Shown: positions 8,092 to 10,492 of the stretch, piece after piece
Numbering within the stretch: the first letter of the stretch is position 1
Layout: each line of letters starts with the position of its first letter
Origin: Dunaliella salina
Taxonomy: Eukaryota; Chlorophyta; Chlorophyceae; Chlamydomonadales; Dunaliellaceae
Direction of reading: 5' to 3'
Length of the DNA stretch: 10,492 nucleotides
Assembly (NCBI GenBank): GCA_002284615.2
Contig: MU069447.1
Location: 468,594 to 479,085, forward strand
Notes under the pieces: generated by a model
Seen by the model: the letters and a program-made list of their open reading frames with translations, nothing else
What the model was told of the DNA's origin: nothing
Database searches by the model: none
Translations under genes and position numbers: made by a program

Positions 8092-9402
8092 GTGAGGCAG
8101 TAAGGACAATTTTGGGAGGTTTGTGGGGTGGTCCTGCAGTTCTTAACTTTTGTAACTCCTGTATGCCTCGTATCCATGATGACTCGCGCAACATGGTGGC
8201 CTGCGTTGAGATGCTAATGATTTTTGCAATGTGGGACATGTGGGACATGACATGATGATCAGTGATGAGCGCTGCATCACTGGGCACTGGGTTCTTGCCG
8301 AGCTGCTACTTAAGTTCAAAGCTTTGAACGGATTTGCACGTTTTCTACAGGTCTGCAGCATGCCAAGGCTCTGGGGATTAGATACATCGTGGTGCGTGAT
8401 GATTATTACAAAATAGGTCTGGATAATCCTCTTTTGCGTAAACACACACACACACGCACACACACACGCATTATCATCATCATTCAGAGCGTGCTAGACG
8501 GGCGAGCAACAGCTCTCTGCAACACCTCTGCATTTGGTGTGCATTACATAGACATTCCAGATCTGCCATCAAGCAATATTCTGGAGGCTCTCCCTGGCGC
8601 GATCAAATTCATCCACAAAGGTGAGCCAACCTCCGAGTGGCATGCAAAAGCAGCTGATCATCTTCGTGACCTAGTTTGTTGTTTGGTGCAGCACATTGTT
8701 TCTTTAATTGCTTGTCCTAAGCACAATTGGTCTTCAACAGCTGCCAATTCTGTTTTTATTTGCAGCCTTGACGGAGTCGCCAGATGGTTCCAGGTGAGGT
8801 GCCATTCATGCAACAGGCTGTCTAGCTGTCTTCATTTTCCTTTCCTGGTTGAAATGCTCTCTCTGCACCAAAACGAAACACTGTGCATAGGGTGTACGTG
8901 CATTGTATGGCGGGTGTGTCAAGGAGTGTCACGATTGTGGCGGCCTATTTGATGCACACCCAAGGATGTAACGTTGAGCAGGTGCGCAATCTTGTGTGTG
9001 GTCAACCACGTTTAGGCTCCAAAAATGTACTTCATTATTTGTTGCAGACAAGCTTCCAGTAAGCAGCTTTGCCATTGAAGTTTTGAAAGACATTTTGAAT
9101 AATGAATTGCTCGCAAATGTATGCGGGCCCAATGCAACGGACTTTTACTGCTGTGTCCATCAGTGCTTTTCAGTCTTTCAAAAATGCTGCACGTTTTCTT
9201 CCTTTCCTGCACTCAGGCAATTCAACACATCCGCCGGGTCAGAAGATCTGCCAACCCAAACGACGGCTTTCGAGAGCAGCTCCATTATTGGAGTTCTGGA
9301 TTATCTGGAGCTCTGGATTATCTGGAGCACAACTCCAAGCACCACACTGCGTATACAGCATTCTTCAGAGGGGTGAGTCGTTATTCGCCAAGACATATTT
9401 AA
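8034..9402 (+). CDS. Dual-specificity protein phosphatase, complete, six exons
   Basis: A small DUSP-type cysteine phosphatase that would remove phosphate from Tyr and Ser/Thr. Exons 8034-8091, 8351-8391, 8488-8620, 8766-8793, 8891-8981 and 9217-9402 join in phase throughout to about 178 residues, stopping with TAA. Landmarks in order: SGLFLGSLNG (N-terminal beta hairpin, about residues 11-20), ALGIRYIVSVLDG, HYIDIPDLPSSNIL with the likely general-acid Asp, FIHK, the P-loop HCMAGVSRS with catalytic Cys and Arg, VAAYLMHTQGCNVEQA, and NPNDGFREQL near the C-terminus. The whole protein is essentially one DUSP domain, with no MAPK-docking or transit region. It lies head-to-head with Nup50 and 179 bp upstream of RPA2. 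All catalytic residues are intact, so it should be active; its substrate is unknown. Confidence 0.9.
8351..8391 (+). CDS. Phosphatase exon 2
   Basis: The acceptor TTTTCTACAG ends at 8350. The exon encodes (G)LQHAKALGIRYIV, the first helix and second strand of the DUSP fold, and ends in phase 0 at donor GTGCGT. The alternative 3' splice site at 8358 would shorten it to 33 nt. Confidence 0.75.
8442..8469. repeat. Short interrupted CA repeat in phosphatase intron 2
   Basis: ACACACACACACAC, then GC, then ACACACACACAC, lying just before the acceptor of exon 3. It is a much shorter relative of the long arrays, and it sits at a 3' rather than a 5' splice site. Confidence 0.85.
8488..8620 (+). CDS. 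Phosphatase exon 3
   Basis: The exon runs from acceptor ATCATTCAG to donor AAAG/GTGAGC (exit phase 1). It carries SVLDG, HYIDIPDLPSSNIL and the helix ending FIHK; the Asp in IPDL is the likely general acid. Confidence 0.88.
8766..8793 (+). CDS. Phosphatase exon 4, 28-nt microexon
   Basis: Acceptor TTTATTTGCAG and donor CCAG/GTGAGG bound 28 bases encoding ALTESPDGS plus part of an Arg codon. It enters in phase 1 and leaves in phase 2, exactly what is needed to link exon 3 to the active-site exon. Skipping it would break the frame. Confidence 0.85.
8891..8981 (+). CDS. Phosphatase exon 5 (active site)
   Basis: Begins after GTGCATAG and encodes VYVHCMAGVSRSVTIVAAY followed by LMHTQGCNVEQ. The CX5R P-loop is complete. 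Exits in phase 0 at donor GTGCGC. Confidence 0.92.
9217..9402 (+). CDS. Phosphatase exon 6 (last exon)
   Basis: The acceptor CCTGCACTCAG precedes AIQHIRRVRRSANPNDGFRE, the conserved C-terminal helix of DUSPs, followed by a non-conserved tail and TAA at 9400. A GTGAGT at 9373 could act as a donor inside the exon. The tail contains a frame-changing 17-bp duplication at 9290-9323. Confidence 0.82.
   Translation, partial: AIQHIRRVRRSANPNDGFREQLHYWSSGLSGALDYLEHNSKHHTAYTAFFRGVSRYSPRHI
9290..9323. repeat. 17-bp tandem duplication in phosphatase last exon
   Basis: GGAGTTCTGGATTATCT (9290-9306) is followed by GGAGCTCTGGATTATCT (9307-9323), differing at one base. The length is not a multiple of three, so copy number decides the frame of the C-terminal tail. 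Confidence 0.9.
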
Positions 9403-9581
9403 ACACCTTTTTTGAATTTATGTGCACATTTAAACGCAAAACCACATTTTTGACCCGCGTATTGTTCGTTTGCCTCATAAATTGCTTTCCATTACGTATA
9501 AACTTGTTTTGAAAACAACTTAAGGAACAAGAAACAGCACAGTTCTTTGCCTGTGAGAGACAGCTGGGGTCAGAGCAAACG
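9403..9581 (+). promoter_or_regulatory. Phosphatase 3' end and RPA2 promoter/5' UTR
   Basis: Only 179 bp lie between the phosphatase stop and the RPA2 start codon, so 3' processing signals and the RPA2 promoter must share it. The RPA2 frame is open upstream to a TGA at 9510-9512. Three AGs (ending 9524, 9542, 9563) could be acceptors in the RPA2 frame. No clear TATA box or polyadenylation signal is visible. Confidence 0.5.
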
Positions 9582-9655
9582 ATGGCATTCTCCGGTGGCG
9601 GGTTCATGAACATGGGCGCAAGCCAATTTGCTGGGGATCAGTTTGCTATGGCCAG
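9582..9655 (+). CDS. RPA2: RPA2 exon 1
   Basis: The start Met at 9582 is followed by the Gly-rich AFSGGGFM typical of plant and algal RPA2 N-termini. The donor is GCCAG/GTGCTG, phase 2. Confidence 0.85.
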
Positions 9656-10307
9656 GTGCTGTGAGCATCATTGCATCATTCCCCTTGCTTTTGGGTTTGC
9701 TCATGTGGTCCTGTCCCACTGCATTTGCTCTCCCCTCTCTTACTCCCAACAGCCAAGGGCAGCATGACGGGCCAGACAGCGGTGGCAAGGTAGGTGTGGG
9801 TTGGGAGCACCCGGGGTTCTTACTCTGCTTCTCCATACAAGTGTGTAGGGAGGAATGACAGCTGCCTGCGACGAAGGGGCAGCACACAGCACGAGCAGAC
9901 CTCCCTTCTCTTGCCCACGGTCCTGCAGAAACAAAGCAGCAGGACGGAGACAGTGCGCAACGTCACCATCCGACAGGTGCTGCGAGATAACTTGGACAGC
10001 AGCAGCGACGTGTACACGGTTGATGGCATCGAGCTGCAGCTGGTGAGTGCAACGCCAGAGGAAGTCCAGCCAATCCGTTCCCACGCAACACGCGTCCATT
10101 CGGCAGACTGCTCCCTCTGTTTGCTGACACCAGCAAGCTCTCTTGTTCTTTGAGACGTTTGACACTTGCTGCTTGCGGATGCAGATGACCCTAGTGGGCA
10201 GGATCATTCAGCAGAGGGAGACAGAAGCCACCATCAAATACACCCTACACGATGGCACGGGATCCATGGGAGGCATGCTCTATGTGAATGATGTAGGAGA
10301 GGTCGAG
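9582..10307 (+). CDS. RPA2: Replication protein A 32-kDa subunit (N-terminal half, 4 exons)
   Basis: RPA2 is the middle subunit of the heterotrimer that coats single-stranded DNA in replication, repair and checkpoint signalling. Exons 9582-9655, 9753-9789, 9929-10042 and 10185-10307 (phases 2, 0, 0, 0) give 116 residues. They begin with a Gly/Ser/Gln-rich N-terminus (MAFSGGGFMNMGAS), the region usually phosphorylated in this family. The OB fold (DBD-D) follows: VRNVTIRQVLRDNL, DGIELQ, MTLVGRIIQQ, KYTLHDGTGSMGG and MLYVNDVGEVE. The family often has Trp where this reads Leu-Tyr. The second half of the OB fold and the winged-helix C-terminus lie beyond the window. All donors (GTGCTG, GTAGGT, GTGAGT, GTACGA) and acceptors (AACAG, CTGCAG, ATGCAG) fit GT..AG. 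Confidence 0.88.
9753..9789 (+). CDS. RPA2: RPA2 exon 2 (37 nt)
   Basis: Acceptor CTCCCAACAG, donor AAG/GTAGGT. Encodes SQGQHDGPDSGGK in the flexible N-terminus. Small, but its phase fits both neighbours. Confidence 0.7.
9929..10042 (+). CDS. RPA2: RPA2 exon 3
   Basis: Acceptor GGTCCTGCAG, donor CTG/GTGAGT, 38 codons, phase 0 both ends. Encodes the start of the OB fold with NVTIRQVL and YTVDGIELQL. Confidence 0.88.
10185..10307 (+). CDS. RPA2: RPA2 exon 4
   Basis: Acceptor GCGGATGCAG, donor GAG/GTACGA, 41 codons. Encodes MTLVGRIIQQRETEATIKYT and LHDGTGSMGGMLYVND, the OB-fold strands of RPA2. The next exon is outside the window. Confidence 0.9.
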
Positions 10308-10400
10308 GTACGAGGATGTGTGGAGATGTTGGCCTAGCACCCAGCTGTCACCGACAGACAGTGGAGTGCCAAGTCAAACGCGCAAACAGTTGCGAGCAAT

Positions 10401-10401
<1 letters not shown>

Positions 10402-10492
<91 letters not shown>
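10402..10492. repeat. (AC)n microsatellite in RPA2 intron 4, cut by window end
   Basis: At least 45 units, running to the last base. It starts about 95 bp after the donor of RPA2 intron 4, so here the array is inside the intron and not at the splice site. The left flank AATGACAC also precedes the array at 6506. Confidence 0.97.

Noticed and set aside
8389..8952. Continuous 187-codon plus-strand frame over the phosphatase
   Set aside because: It reads through three introns and a CA repeat, and misses the active site, which lies in another frame after splicing.
9740..10207. 155-codon minus-strand frame
   Set aside because: It is antisense to RPA2 exons 2-4, whose plus-strand OB-fold sequence and splice sites are clear.

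Overview
This is a stretch of intron-rich eukaryotic nuclear DNA. Its genes are split by short GT..AG introns (donors GTGCG, GTGAG, GTAAG; acceptors mostly TTGCAG or CTGCAG), and (CA)n/(GT)n microsatellites and minisatellites are very dense. The Nup50-like gene carries the NPFAG-V-L motif that I associate with plant and algal Nup50. With the RPA2 style and the GTGCG donors, this suggests the green lineage, most likely an alga. That placement is an inference.

Three genes can be rebuilt exon by exon with consistent splice phases. (1) On the minus strand, 7797 down to 2653, is a Nup50-like FG nucleoporin: four exons seen, C-terminus not found. (2) On the plus strand, 8034-9402, is a complete six-exon dual-specificity phosphatase of about 178 residues with an intact HCMAGVSRS active site. 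(3) On the plus strand, 9582 to beyond the window, is the N-terminal half of RPA2, the 32-kDa subunit of the single-stranded-DNA-binding replication protein A (four exons seen). Genes 1 and 2 are head-to-head across a 236-bp shared promoter region. Genes 2 and 3 are head-to-tail only 179 bp apart and could even be spliced together in frame.

Layout: 1-82 CA array; 83-608 no firm gene; 609-1277 a hAT-like MITE with its target-site duplication; 1278-1718 unassigned; 1719-1820 TG array; 1821-2570 weak plus-strand exon candidates; 2653-2748 Nup50 exon 4; 2749-6575 the 3.8-kb Nup50 intron 3, packed with a 45-bp minisatellite, a ~100-bp tandem repeat, a ~400-bp tandem duplication whose copies each end in a CA array, and a further CA array at its 5' end; 6576-7797 Nup50 exons 3 to 1; 8034-9402 phosphatase; 9582-10307 RPA2; 10402-10492 CA array.

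The most unusual point is that two consecutive Nup50 introns take their 5' splice site from the first GT of a long (GT)n array, and that the 3' splice site of the large intron abuts a minisatellite unit. No operon-like functional link joins the genes. Nuclear import (Nup50), signalling (phosphatase) and DNA replication/repair (RPA2) are simply adjacent, apart from the shared promoter and the possible read-through.
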